Assembly (NCBI RefSeq): GCF_900091605.1
Contig: NZ_FMCQ01000004.1
Location: 1 to 64,000 of the forward strand
Reading direction: 5' to 3'
Origin: Micromonospora tulbaghiae
Lineage (GTDB): Bacteria > Actinomycetota > Actinomycetes > Mycobacteriales > Micromonosporaceae
DNA: 64,000 bases
In this document: positions 37,321 through 45,391 of the stretch, one piece after another
How the letters are laid out: each line of letters starts with the position of its first letter
Position numbering within the stretch: the first letter of the stretch is position 1
Notes under the pieces: generated by a model
What the model was told of the DNA's origin: nothing
Seen by the model: only the letters and a program-made list of their open reading frames with translations
The model's database searches: none
Translations under genes and position numbers: made by a program

Positions 37321-37763
37321 GCGGCGACCTGGCGGCCCGGCAGGCCGAGCTGGTCGCCGCGCTCGTCGCCGGTGGACCGCTGCCGCCCGGCTTCACCCCG
37401 GGCCCGGTCGAGGCGGCCCGCCGGGCGCTGCTGCGCAAACGGGCCGGTGACGTGGCCCGGCACTGGCCGCTGCTCGCCGCCGGGCTCGGCTCCGCCTGGC
37501 CGGCCACGTTCACCACGTGGGCCGACGGCCGTCCCACGAACGGTTCGCTGCGCGACGGCTGGGACCTGGCCCGCGACCTGCGCGACCGGGACGCGCTGCC
37601 GCCGCTGGGCGCGGAGGAGCTGGCCGCGCGCGAGGCCGCGAGCCGTTACGACGGCCGCCGCCCGCCCCGGCCACGCCGGCTGCCGGCCCTCGCCCGGGCC
37701 GGCGGCGCCGTCGCGGTTCAGGTCGCCGGCCGGGTACGCCTGCTGCGACCCGCCCCGCGCTGA
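37317..37763 (+). CDS. short MNIO partner protein
   Basis: 148 residues from GTG 37317, overlapping the MNIO stop (GTGA). The N-terminal part (LAARQAELVAALVAGGPLPPGF) and a helical middle (RKRAGDVARHWPLLAAGLG, WPATFTTWA) resemble the small partner proteins (DUF2063-like or SCO6045-like) that present the substrate to DUF692 enzymes; this is recollection, not alignment. The C-terminus is basic (RRPPRPRRL) and ends with a mildly hydrophobic segment. It has no Cys, so it is not itself a substrate. Confidence 0.7.
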   Translation: MSGDLAARQAELVAALVAGGPLPPGFTPGPVEAARRALLRKRAGDVARHWPLLAAGLGSAWPATFTTWADGRPTNGSLRDGWDLARDLRDRDALPPLGAEELAAREAASRYDGRRPPRPRRLPALARAGGAVAVQVAGRVRLLRPAPR

Positions 37764-37794
37764 CAGGCACCCGCCGGTACGGCAGGATCGGTGT

Positions 37795-38556
37795 ATGGAT
37801 CTCGGACTCGCCGACCGGGTGTACGTGCTCACCGGCGCCTCCGGCGGCCTCGGCTTCGCCACCGCCGAACAACTCGTCGCCGACGGCGCCCGGGTGGTCG
37901 TCTCCGCGCGTACCCCGGAACGGGTGGCCGCCGCCGTCGAGGCGCTCGGTGACCCGCTGCGGGCGATCGGGCTGACCGCCGACCTCACCGACCCCGCCAC
38001 GCCGGAGCGGCTCGTCGCCGCCGCCCGGGAACACTTCGGCCGCCTCGACGGCGCGCTGATCTCGGTCGGCGGCCCCCCGCCCGGCACCGCCGCCACAGTC
38101 ACCGACGAGCAGTGGCGCGAGTCGTTCGAGACGGTCTTCCTGGGCAGTGTCCGGCTCGCCCGCACGGTGGCCGGGGCGCTCACCGACGGCGGCGCGATCG
38201 GGCTGGTGCTGTCCACCTCGGTACGCGGACCGCTGCCCGGCCTCGGCATCTCCAACGGGCTGCGGCCGGGCCTGGCCGGCGTCGCCAAGGACATGGCCGA
38301 CGAGTTCGGCCCGCGCGGCGTACGCGTGGTCAGTCTGCTGCCGGGACGGATCATGACCGACCGCAACCGGGAGCTGCTGGCCGGCTCCGGCGACCCCGAG
38401 CGGGCCCGCGCGCAGGCCGAGGCGGCGATTCCGCTCGGGCGCATCGGCGACCCGGCGGAGTTCGGCAAGGTGGCCACGTTCCTGCTCTCCCCCGCCGCCG
38501 GGTACGTCACCGGGATCACCGTCCCGGTCGACGGCGGCGCGCTGCGCGGGCTGTGA
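37795..38556 (+). CDS. SDR-family protein with altered catalytic motif
   Basis: A 253-residue Rossmann protein: TGASGGLG (14-21), SARTPER, ADLTD, and ISVGGPPPG in place of NNAG. The Ser (LSTSVRG, about 142) is kept, but the YxxxK motif is replaced by SNGLR (about 153-157), so Tyr is Ser and Lys is Arg. The C-terminus GYVTGITVPVDGGALRG is fully canonical for the FabG-like branch. It may bind a dinucleotide without classical dehydrogenase chemistry, or use another residue. It follows the MNIO operon by 31 bp and overlaps the next ORF (GTGA). Confidence 0.82.
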   Translation: MDLGLADRVYVLTGASGGLGFATAEQLVADGARVVVSARTPERVAAAVEALGDPLRAIGLTADLTDPATPERLVAAAREHFGRLDGALISVGGPPPGTAATVTDEQWRESFETVFLGSVRLARTVAGALTDGGAIGLVLSTSVRGPLPGLGISNGLRPGLAGVAKDMADEFGPRGVRVVSLLPGRIMTDRNRELLAGSGDPERARAQAEAAIPLGRIGDPAEFGKVATFLLSPAAGYVTGITVPVDGGALRGL

Positions 38557-38723
38557 CGGTGGGTGCGGTGGACGGCTCTCCCGCGGCGACGGTTCCGGTG
38601 AGCCGGGTGCGGGTGGCCACGCCCGCGCCGGGCCGGTCACACGAGACGCCGGGCCGGTCACACGAGACGCCGGGCCGGTCACACGAGACGCCGGGCCGGT
38701 CACGCGAGACGGCGGGTCGGTGA
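38553..38723 (+). CDS. possible 56-aa ORF of heptapeptide repeats
   Basis: GTG 38553 overlaps the SDR stop by four bases, and the TGA at 38721-38723 overlaps the GTG of mug by four bases, so three reading frames are chained by GTGA junctions. The C-terminal half is four copies of the heptad PGRSHET (last copy SRET). There is no separate Shine-Dalgarno. It could be a translational bridge or repeat debris between genes. Confidence 0.35.
   Translation: MTVGAVDGSPAATVPVSRVRVATPAPGRSHETPGRSHETPGRSHETPGRSRETAGR
38627..38710. repeat. four 21-bp tandem repeats
   Basis: The unit starting GCCGGGCCGGTCACACGAGA is repeated at 38627, 38648, 38669 and 38690. The first three copies are identical and the fourth has one change (ACACG to ACGCG). 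A decayed fifth begins at 38711. The 21-bp period keeps the reading frame. Confidence 0.95.
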
Positions 38724-39340
38724 GCGATCGACGGCGACCGGCCGGTGGGCGGCCCGAGGCCGCGCCCGGACCGGGCACGCCCGCCCGCCGTCACCCCCGG
38801 CCCAGCCGGGAGCAGCTCGCCGCGGCCGCCGACCGGCTGCTGCCCGACGTGATCACGCCCGGCCTGGACGTGCTGTTCGTCGGCATCAACCCGGGCCTGT
38901 GGTCGGCGGCCACCGGCTGGCACTTCGCCCGCCCGGGCAACCGGTTCTGGCCCGCCCTGCACCGGGGCGGCTTCACGCCGCGCCTGCTGCACCCCAGCGA
39001 ACAGGACACGCTTCCGGCGCTGGGCCTCGGCATCACCAACATGGTGGCCCGGGCCAGTGCCCGCGCCGACGAGCTCACCGCCGGCGAACTCGTCGACGGA
39101 GCGGCCACGCTCACCGCGAAGGTCGAGCGCTACCGGCCGCGCTGGGTGGCGGTGGTCGGGGTGACCGCGTACCGGATCGGGTTCGCCCGGCCGAAGGCCG
39201 GTTTCGGGCCGCAGCCGGAGACGCTCGCGACGGCCCGGCTCTGGGTGCTGCCCAACCCGAGCGGCCTGAACGCCCACTTCACCCCGGAGACGCTCGGCGC
39301 CGCGTTCGCCGAGCTGCGCGCCGCGGTCGTCGCGGGTTAG
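38720..39340 (+). CDS. mug: G/U mismatch-specific DNA glycosylase
   Basis: 206 residues. After a Pro/Arg-rich N-terminus (about 1-40), the uracil-DNA-glycosylase fold shows FVGINPGLWSAATG (about 53-66; GINPG is the catalytic-site motif of MUG/TDG), FARPGNRFWPALH (about 70-82), LGLGITNMV, and NPSGLNAHF (about 177-185), which inserts into the helix. It removes U or ethenocytosine opposite G in base-excision repair. GTG start overlaps the stop of the repeat ORF. Confidence 0.93.
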   Translation: MSDRRRPAGGRPEAAPGPGTPARRHPRPSREQLAAAADRLLPDVITPGLDVLFVGINPGLWSAATGWHFARPGNRFWPALHRGGFTPRLLHPSEQDTLPALGLGITNMVARASARADELTAGELVDGAATLTAKVERYRPRWVAVVGVTAYRIGFARPKAGFGPQPETLATARLWVLPNPSGLNAHFTPETLGAAFAELRAAVVAG

Positions 39341-39424
39341 GGCTTCTGTCCTCGCGGGTCAGAGCTTCGGTCGTCGCGGCTTGGAGCTTCGGTCGTCGCG
39401 GCTTGGGGCTTCGGTCGTCCGGTG
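39341..39424. repeat. 22-bp tandem repeats after mug
   Basis: Two exact copies of a 22-bp unit (AGCTTCGGTCGTCGCGGCTT plus GG) lie at 39363-39384 and 39385-39406, with diverged copies before (39341-39362) and after (39407-39424). A further degenerate unit covers the last codons of mug (39319-39340). They fill the space between convergent mug and ABC genes. Confidence 0.85.
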
Positions 39425-39463
39425 CCACCGGTCCGGCGCCGGGGGTGTGGCCACGCCGCTGGG

Positions 39464-41458
39464 CTAGTTGGCCGTTGCCGGGGGCATGGCCTCGTGGGCG
39501 ACGTAGGTGCCCATCGGCACTGTGGTCACCACCGGCTCGGGCTGCTCGGCCTCGGCGTGGGGCGCGGCCGAGTCGGTGACCGCGAACTGGGTGCGGTACA
39601 GCTCGGCGTACAGGCCGCCGACGGCCACCAGCTCGTCGTGCCGGCCCCGCTCCACGATCCGGCCCTCGTCGAGCACGAGGATCTGGTCGGCGTCGCGCAC
39701 TGTGGAGAGCCGGTGCGCGATGACCAGCGCGGTACGCCCGGTCAACGCCACCGACAACGCCCGCTGCACCGCCGCCTCGCTCTCCGAGTCCAGGTGCGCG
39801 GTGGCCTCGTCGAGGATCACGATCGACGGGGCCTTGAGCAGCAGCCGGGCGATGGCGATGCGCTGCTTCTCGCCGCCGGAGAAGCGGTAGCCCCGCTCGC
39901 CGACTGTCGTGTCGAGCCCGTCGGGCAGCGCCCGAACCAGGTCGGCGACCTGCGCGCCGGCCAGCGCCGCCCAGATCTCGTCGTCGGTGGCGTCCGGCTT
40001 CGCGTAGCGCAGGTTCTCCCGGATGGTCTCGTGGAACAGGTGCGAGTCCTGGGTGACGACGCCGATCTCGTCGCGGAGGGAGGCGAGCGTCGCGTCCCGT
40101 ACGTCGACGCCACCGACCAGCACCTGGCCGTCGCTGACGTCGTAGATCCGGGAGATCAGCATGGACAGCGTCGACTTGCCCGCGCCGGAGGGGCCGACCA
40201 GGGCCACCATCTGCCCCGGCTCGACGGCGAACGAGACGCCCCTGAGCACCGGCTCGTTGACCGTCCGGTCGAGGGTCGAGACCTCCTCCAGGGAGGCGAG
40301 CGACACCTCGGCGGCGCTCGGGTAACGGAAGCGCACGTCGCGGAACTCGACCCGGCCGTTGCCGCGCGGCACCGGCATCGCGTCGGGCTTCTCGGTGATG
40401 GACGGGCGCAGGTCGAGCACCTCGAAGACGCGGTCGAACGAGACGAGCGCGCTCATCACGTCGACCCGGACGTTGGACAGCGCGGTCAGCGGACCGTAGA
40501 GACGGGTCAGCAGCAGCGCCAGCTTGACGACGGTGCCGGCGCTGACCGCCCCGGTGACCGCCAGCCAGCCGCCGACGCCGTACGTCAGCGCCTGGGCCAG
40601 CGACGCGACGAGCAGCATCGCGACGAAGAACGTCCGCGAGTACATCGCGGACTGGATGCCGATGTCGCGTACGCGCTCGGCCCGGCGGGCGAACCGGTCG
40701 GCCTCCACCTCCGGCGCGCCGAACAACTTGACCAGGAGCGCGCCCGCCACACCGAACCGCTCGGTCATGGTCGCGTTCATCTTGGCGTCGAGGTTGTACG
40801 ACTCGCGAGTGATCTCGGCCAGCCGCCGGCCGACCCGGCGCGCCGGGATGATGAAGATCGGCAGCAGCACCAGCGCCAGCACGGTGATCTGCCAGGACAG
40901 CACGAGCATCGCCGCGGCGGTGAGCACGAGCTGGATGACGTTGCTGACCACGCCCGACAGCGTCGAGGTGAACGCTCGCTGGGCGCCGAGCACGTCGTTG
41001 TTGAGCCGGCTGACCAGGGCGCCGGTCTGGGTGCGGGTGAAGAACTGCAACGGCATCCGCTGGACGTGGTCGTACACCCGGGTGCGCAGGTCGAGGATGA
41101 TGCCCTCGCCGATGCGGGCCGAATACCACCGCTGGACCAGGGAGAACAGCGCGTCGGCCACGGCGAGCGCGGCGATGATCAGGGCGAGCCGGACCACTGT
41201 CGAGCGGGCGTCGGCGCCGCCCTCGGCGATCGCGTCGATGACGTCGCCGGCGAGCAGCGGCGTGGCCACGCCGATCACCGCGGCGACGATGACGGTGATC
41301 AGGAAGACGACGATGTCGCGCCGGTAGGGCCGGGCGAACGCGACGATCCGCCGGGCGGTGCCGCGCTTGAGCTCGTGGGCGGAGACCTCGTCGCGGTTAC
41401 GCAGCGACCGGAGCATGCTCCAGCCGCCCATGCCGCCGCCGGCCATGGGGTGGGACAC
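39464..41458 (-). CDS. ABC exporter half-transporter (MsbA/multidrug type)
   Basis: 664 residues. Six transmembrane helices lie at about 45-340 and a nucleotide-binding domain at about 380-620, with Walker A GPSGAGKST (about 420), Q-loop VVTQDSHLF, signature FSGGEKQR (about 526), Walker B IVILDEAT (about 548) and switch IAHRLST. A Met/Gly-rich N-terminus and a Pro/Ala tail flank the core. It works as a homodimer (or with an unlinked partner) exporting lipids or drugs. Start GTG 41458 has GGAGG at six bases. Confidence 0.92.
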   Translation of the reverse strand: MSHPMAGGGMGGWSMLRSLRNRDEVSAHELKRGTARRIVAFARPYRRDIVVFLITVIVAAVIGVATPLLAGDVIDAIAEGGADARSTVVRLALIIAALAVADALFSLVQRWYSARIGEGIILDLRTRVYDHVQRMPLQFFTRTQTGALVSRLNNDVLGAQRAFTSTLSGVVSNVIQLVLTAAAMLVLSWQITVLALVLLPIFIIPARRVGRRLAEITRESYNLDAKMNATMTERFGVAGALLVKLFGAPEVEADRFARRAERVRDIGIQSAMYSRTFFVAMLLVASLAQALTYGVGGWLAVTGAVSAGTVVKLALLLTRLYGPLTALSNVRVDVMSALVSFDRVFEVLDLRPSITEKPDAMPVPRGNGRVEFRDVRFRYPSAAEVSLASLEEVSTLDRTVNEPVLRGVSFAVEPGQMVALVGPSGAGKSTLSMLISRIYDVSDGQVLVGGVDVRDATLASLRDEIGVVTQDSHLFHETIRENLRYAKPDATDDEIWAALAGAQVADLVRALPDGLDTTVGERGYRFSGGEKQRIAIARLLLKAPSIVILDEATAHLDSESEAAVQRALSVALTGRTALVIAHRLSTVRDADQILVLDEGRIVERGRHDELVAVGGLYAELYRTQFAVTDSAAPHAEAEQPEPVVTTVPMGTYVAHEAMPPATAN

Positions 41459-41578
41459 TCGTCACCTCCGGGTCGTCAGGGCAGCATGAACCGTCGGAGT
41501 CCATTCTCCCGACGCCTGTGACAACCTCGCGAGTAACCCAGATCTTCCCGGGCGGTCCTTACGAAATCGCCGTCCCGG

Positions 41579-42346
41579 CTATTCGCCCCGCCCGGCCAGG
41601 TCCCGGATCCGCCGGGTCTGCGCCTCCCGCTCGGCGCGCTGCTGCTCGGCGTGCGAGCGGCCGGCCGCGCCCGCGAGCAGCGCCTTGATCTCGATGATCG
41701 CGTCCCGGTTGTTCGCGAGCAGCCCGGCGGAGAGGTCACGCACGGCACCGTCCAGCTCGTCGTTGGGCACCACGAGCGTGGCCAGACCGATCCGGTCCGC
41801 CTCGGTGGCGTCCATCCGACGGCCGGTGGCGCAGATCTCCAGCGCCCGGGAGTAGCCGACCAGCTCGACCAGGCGGCGCGTGCCGGCCAGGTCGGGAACC
41901 AGACCGAGGGTCACCTCGGCCATCGAGAGCTTGGCGTCGGCGGCGAGCACCCGCATGTCGCAGGCCAGCGCGAGCTGGAAGCCGGCGCCGATGGCGTGGC
42001 CCTGCACGGCGGCGATCGACACCACGTCCGGCCGGTGCAGCCAGGTGAATCCGCCCTGGTACTCGGCGATCCGGTCGGCGCACTCCGCCTCCGGCATCGC
42101 GGCCAGCTCGGCGAAGGAGCCCGGCCCGGTCGCACCGGCGACCGCCAGGTCCAGGCCCGCGGAGAAGGCTCGCCCCTCTCCGCGTACGACGACGACGCGG
42201 ACGTCGCCGGGCAGGTCGCGGGAGAAGTCGCTCATCGCGCGCCACATCGCCGGGGTCTGCGCGTTGAGCACGTCGGGCCGGCACAACGTCACCGTCGCAA
42301 CCGGCCCGTCGCAGTCGAAGCGCACTCCGGTCGTCTCGGCGGTCAC
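41579..42346 (-). CDS. enoyl-CoA hydratase/isomerase family protein
   Basis: A 255-residue crotonase-fold protein. RPDVLNAQTPAM (about 22-33), the oxyanion-hole motif GEGRAFSAGLDL (about 60-71) and the second oxyanion region GHAIGAGFQLALACDMR (about 118-134). Positions equivalent to the two catalytic Glu read AEVTLGLVPDLAGT: one Glu is kept (AEV) and the second is replaced by Pro/Asp, so hydration is uncertain. A charged C-terminal helix follows. GTG 42346 is a tentative start. Confidence 0.85.
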   Translation of the reverse strand: MTAETTGVRFDCDGPVATVTLCRPDVLNAQTPAMWRAMSDFSRDLPGDVRVVVVRGEGRAFSAGLDLAVAGATGPGSFAELAAMPEAECADRIAEYQGGFTWLHRPDVVSIAAVQGHAIGAGFQLALACDMRVLAADAKLSMAEVTLGLVPDLAGTRRLVELVGYSRALEICATGRRMDATEADRIGLATLVVPNDELDGAVRDLSAGLLANNRDAIIEIKALLAGAAGRSHAEQQRAEREAQTRRIRDLAGRGE

Positions 42347-42389
42347 CGGACGCCCCGGAACGCGCTGGTGGACGACGCTGGGGGGCGGG

Positions 42390-42617
42390 TCACGCCTTCT
42401 TCCGGCGCCGGGCGCCGCCGCGCTGCCGCAGCTGCACCCCGGACTCGGTGAGCACACGGTGGATGAACCCGTAGGAACGGCCCGTCGAGGCCGCCAGAGC
42501 ACGGATGCTCTCACCCCCGGTGTACCGCTTTACCAGGTCTTTGGCGAGCGTCTGGCGCTCGGCCCCGACGATCCGGCGACCCTTCTCAGTGCTGGTGGCT
42601 GTGCCGGTGGCTGCCAT
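42390..42617 (-). CDS. small helix-turn-helix protein
   Basis: 75 residues. GRRIVGAERQTLAKDLVKRY, then SIRALAASTGRSYGFIHRVL is a resolvase/AsnC-like HTH (about 37-56), followed by a basic end (RQRGGARRRKKA). I recognise it as a very conserved actinomycete HTH protein of unknown role, probably a nucleoid-associated or developmental DNA-binding protein. GAGGA precedes the ATG. It is divergent from cadD-like. Confidence 0.8.
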   Translation of the reverse strand: MAATGTATSTEKGRRIVGAERQTLAKDLVKRYTGGESIRALAASTGRSYGFIHRVLTESGVQLRQRGGARRRKKA

Positions 42618-42798
42618 GCTGATTCCTCACGTCCCAGACTGTGCGGTTCGGATACGGTCCCACCTATTAGACCGCCTCGGACGATCATGCGCCAGATATC
42701 AACTATTCGCCAACCGACACGCTACGCAATGTCAGCTTCCCGATAGAGTGATCCTTTCGACCGGCTGATCCGTACCGCCCGGCCCGTACCCTGCCGGG

Positions 42799-43401
42799 GT
42801 GACCGAACCGATCACCGCCGCGGCCGCCGCGGCCGGCGTGTTCGCCGCCACCAACCTCGACGACGTCGTCGTGCTCACCGTGCTGTTCGTGGCGTCCCGG
42901 CACAGCGGCCGGCCCCGGCCCTGGCAGATCGTCGCCGGTCAGTACGCGGGCATCGGCGCGCTCGTCGCGGTCGCGGTGGTGGCCGCCGCCGGGCTGCTCG
43001 TGGTGCCGGACCCGTGGCCCGGGCTGCTGGGGCTGCTGCCGATCGCGCTCGGCGTACGCGCGCTGCTGACCCGGCGCGACGACGACGAGCCGGCGGCGGT
43101 GGTCGGCAGCCTGCTCGGCGTCGCCGGGGTGACGATCGCGAACGGCGCGGACAACATCGCCGTCTACGTGCCGGTGTTCCGCGCCCTCGACCCGATCACC
43201 GGCCTGATCTGGCTGCTGGTGTTCGCCGTGCTGGTGGCGGTCTGGTGCGCGGTCGCCGCCGCGCTCGGCGGTCACCCCCGGGTGGTGGCGCTGGTCGGCC
43301 GCGCCGGCCACTGGCTGGTCCCGGCGATCTTCATCGCCATCGGCGCGACCATCCTGCTCACCTCCGGCGCCCTCCCCCACCTGGCCGCCCTCTTGACCTG
43401 A
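42799..43401 (+). CDS. CadD-family cadmium resistance / cation transporter
   Basis: A 200-residue, very hydrophobic protein with about six helices. The opening AAGVFAATNLDDVVVLTVLF carries the NLDD motif, and the repeat half carries TIANGADNIAVYVPVF with the matching NGADN motif. This two-fold D-D/N pattern is typical of the CadD/LysE-like transporters. It probably exports Cd or another divalent cation; specificity is unknown. GTG start. It is convergent with the ABC-F gene, with a family 1 hairpin between. Confidence 0.87.
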   Translation: MTEPITAAAAAAGVFAATNLDDVVVLTVLFVASRHSGRPRPWQIVAGQYAGIGALVAVAVVAAAGLLVVPDPWPGLLGLLPIALGVRALLTRRDDDEPAAVVGSLLGVAGVTIANGADNIAVYVPVFRALDPITGLIWLLVFAVLVAVWCAVAAALGGHPRVVALVGRAGHWLVPAIFIAIGATILLTSGALPHLAALLT

Positions 43402-43441
43402 CCGCCCCACCCCGCCCGGCTCACCCCGCTGTCCTCACCCG

Positions 43442-43502
43442 GTCGATCATGAAGTTGGCGGCGGTGTGGATCTCCAAAAGTGCCGCCAACTTCATGATCG
43501 AC
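43442..43502. repeat. GATC-type hairpin, family 1 (second copy)
   Basis: Perfect 21-bp arms (43442-43462 and 43482-43502) containing GATCATGAAGTTGGCGG, identical to the arms at 12463-12517, 31 kb away. The loop (19 nt) is different. It lies between convergent genes and may terminate both. Confidence 0.88.
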
Positions 43503-43536
43503 GGGGACAAGGGGGGTGGGAGCGCGGGGACGGGGG

Positions 43537-45144
43537 TCAGGCCAGCTCTACCAGCTCCAGGAGGTCGTCGGACCAGGCGTCCTCGTCGCCGTCGGGCAGC
43601 AGGATGGCGCGGTCCGGCTTGAGCGCGGAGACCGCGCCCGGGTCGTGCGTGACCAGCACGATCGCGCCCGGGTAGCGGGCGATCGCGTCCAGCACCTGCT
43701 CGCGGCTGACCGGGTCGAGGTTGTTCGTCGGCTCGTCCAGCAGCAGCACGTTGGCGCCGGAACACACCAGCGTGGCCAGCGCCAGCCGGGTCTTCTCGCC
43801 ACCGGAGAGCACACCGGCCGGCTTGTCCACGTCCTCGCCGGAGAACAGGAACGCGCCGAGGATCTTGCGCAGGTCGGTGTCGGTCTGGTCGGACGCGGCG
43901 CTGCGCATGTGCTCCAGGATCGTCCGGTCCACGTCGAGCGTCTCGTGCTCCTGGGCGTAGTAGCCCAGCCGCAGCCCGTGCCCGGGGTGCACCTCGCCGG
44001 TGTCCGGCTCCAGCAGCCCGCCGAGCATCCGCAGCAGCGTGGTCTTGCCGGCGCCGTTGAGGCCGAGGATGGCCACCCGGGAACCCCGGTCCACCGCCAC
44101 GCTGACGTCGGTGAAGATCTCCAGCGACCCGTACGACTTGGACAGGCCGGTCGCGGTCAGCGGCGTCTTGCCGCACGGCGCGGGGTTCGGGAACCGTACC
44201 TTCGCGACCCTGTCCGCGACGCGGACCTCGTCGAGACCGGAGAGCAGGCGCTCGGCGCGCCGGGCCATGTTCTGGGCGGCGACGGTCTTGGTGGCCTTGG
44301 CCCGCATCTTGTCCGCCTGCGCCATCAGCGCGCCGGCCTTCTTCTCGGCGTTGGCCCGCTCCCGGCGGCGGCGCCGCTCGTCGGTCTCCCGCGCCTCCAG
44401 GTACGCCTTCCAGCCCAGGTTGTACGTGTCGACCACGGACCGGGTGGCGTCCAGGAACCAGACCTTGTTGACCACGGCCTCCAGCAGCGAGGCGTCGTGG
44501 GAGATCACGATCAGGCCGCCCTTGTGGTTGGCGAGGAAGCCGCGCAGCCAGGTGATCGAGTCGGCGTCGAGGTGGTTCGTGGGCTCGTCGAGCAGCAGGA
44601 TGCCGCCGCCGTTCTCGCCGGCGTCGCGGAACAGGATCCGGGCCAGCTCGATGCGGCGGCGCTGACCGCCGGAGAGCGTGCCGATGGTCTGCGCCAGGGC
44701 GCGGTCGGGCAGGCCGAGGTTGGCGCAGATCCGGGCCGCCTCGGCCTCGGCCGCGTAGCCGCCGAGCGAGGCGAACTGGTCCTCCAGCGCGCCGTAGCGG
44801 CGGACCAGCCGCTCGTCGTCGGCGCCCTCGGCGAGCTTGTCCTCCAGCTCCTTCATCTGCGCCATGAGCACGTCCAGGCCGCGGGCGGAGAGCACCCGGT
44901 CCCGGCCGGTGACGTCCAGGTCACCGGTGCGCGGGTCCTGCGGCAGGTAGCCGATGGCGCTGCGCCGGTCGATCTGGCCGCCGTACGGCTGGCCCTCCCC
45001 GGCGAGCACCTTGAGTGTGGTGGTCTTGCCGGCGCCGTTACGGCCGACCAGGCCGATCCGGTCCCCCGGCTGCACCCGCAGGGTGGTGTCGGACAGCAGG
45101 ATCCGGGAACCGGCACGCAGTTCCAGGCCGGTGGCAGTGATCAT
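43537..45144 (-). CDS. ABC-F family ATPase (ribosome-associated)
   Basis: 535 residues, two ATPase domains and no membrane segment. Walker A GRNGAGKTT (about 34) and GLNGAGKTT (about 353). Signatures LSGGQRRRIELA (about 163) and LSGGEKTRLALA (about 440). Walker B LLLDEPTNHLD and LLLDEPTNNLD. The inter-domain linker is rich in Arg/Lys (about 255-290), as in EttA-like proteins that bind the ribosomal E-site. Roles of relatives are translation control or antibiotic protection. Its 5' leader has a candidate attenuator (45172-45268). Confidence 0.92.
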   Translation of the reverse strand: MITATGLELRAGSRILLSDTTLRVQPGDRIGLVGRNGAGKTTTLKVLAGEGQPYGGQIDRRSAIGYLPQDPRTGDLDVTGRDRVLSARGLDVLMAQMKELEDKLAEGADDERLVRRYGALEDQFASLGGYAAEAEAARICANLGLPDRALAQTIGTLSGGQRRRIELARILFRDAGENGGGILLLDEPTNHLDADSITWLRGFLANHKGGLIVISHDASLLEAVVNKVWFLDATRSVVDTYNLGWKAYLEARETDERRRRRERANAEKKAGALMAQADKMRAKATKTVAAQNMARRAERLLSGLDEVRVADRVAKVRFPNPAPCGKTPLTATGLSKSYGSLEIFTDVSVAVDRGSRVAILGLNGAGKTTLLRMLGGLLEPDTGEVHPGHGLRLGYYAQEHETLDVDRTILEHMRSAASDQTDTDLRKILGAFLFSGEDVDKPAGVLSGGEKTRLALATLVCSGANVLLLDEPTNNLDPVSREQVLDAIARYPGAIVLVTHDPGAVSALKPDRAILLPDGDEDAWSDDLLELVELA

Positions 45145-45171
45145 TTCGGAGTACTCGCTCTCGGGTCCGGA

Positions 45172-45268
45172 AAGGCTGATTCAGGGCACGCGAAAGCGCC
45201 GGCGGGTGGTGATTTCCCGTCGGCGCGGGGCCGTTCAGCCTTCGCAGCGCAGCACGGGAACAAGTGTA
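45172..45268 (-). promoter_or_regulatory. candidate ribosome-mediated attenuator of the ABC-F gene
   Basis: Minus strand, in order: -10-like TACACT (45263-45268); seven bases later a mini-ORF GTG CTG CGC TGC GAA GGC TGA (45235-45255, six residues, leaderless); an 11-bp hairpin (45216-45226 with 45196-45206, one mismatch) followed by TTTC; then TCAGCCTT (45172-45179), which pairs perfectly with AAGGCTGA of the mini-ORF end (45235-45242). A stalled ribosome would break the outer stem. This is structural inference. Confidence 0.45.
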
Positions 45269-45391
45269 CCGGGCTCCGCCGACCCCTTCCGCCGGATTAC
45301 CGTGCAAGATCATCGGGTACGAAACCCGCCGTCCGGACCCGGTCCGGTACCGCAACCACCACATACGGACACATCGGTGATCGGGGTCAAC

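Noticed and set aside
38627..38710. possible CRISPR array
   Set aside because: Repeats are contiguous 21-bp units with no spacers and no cas gene.
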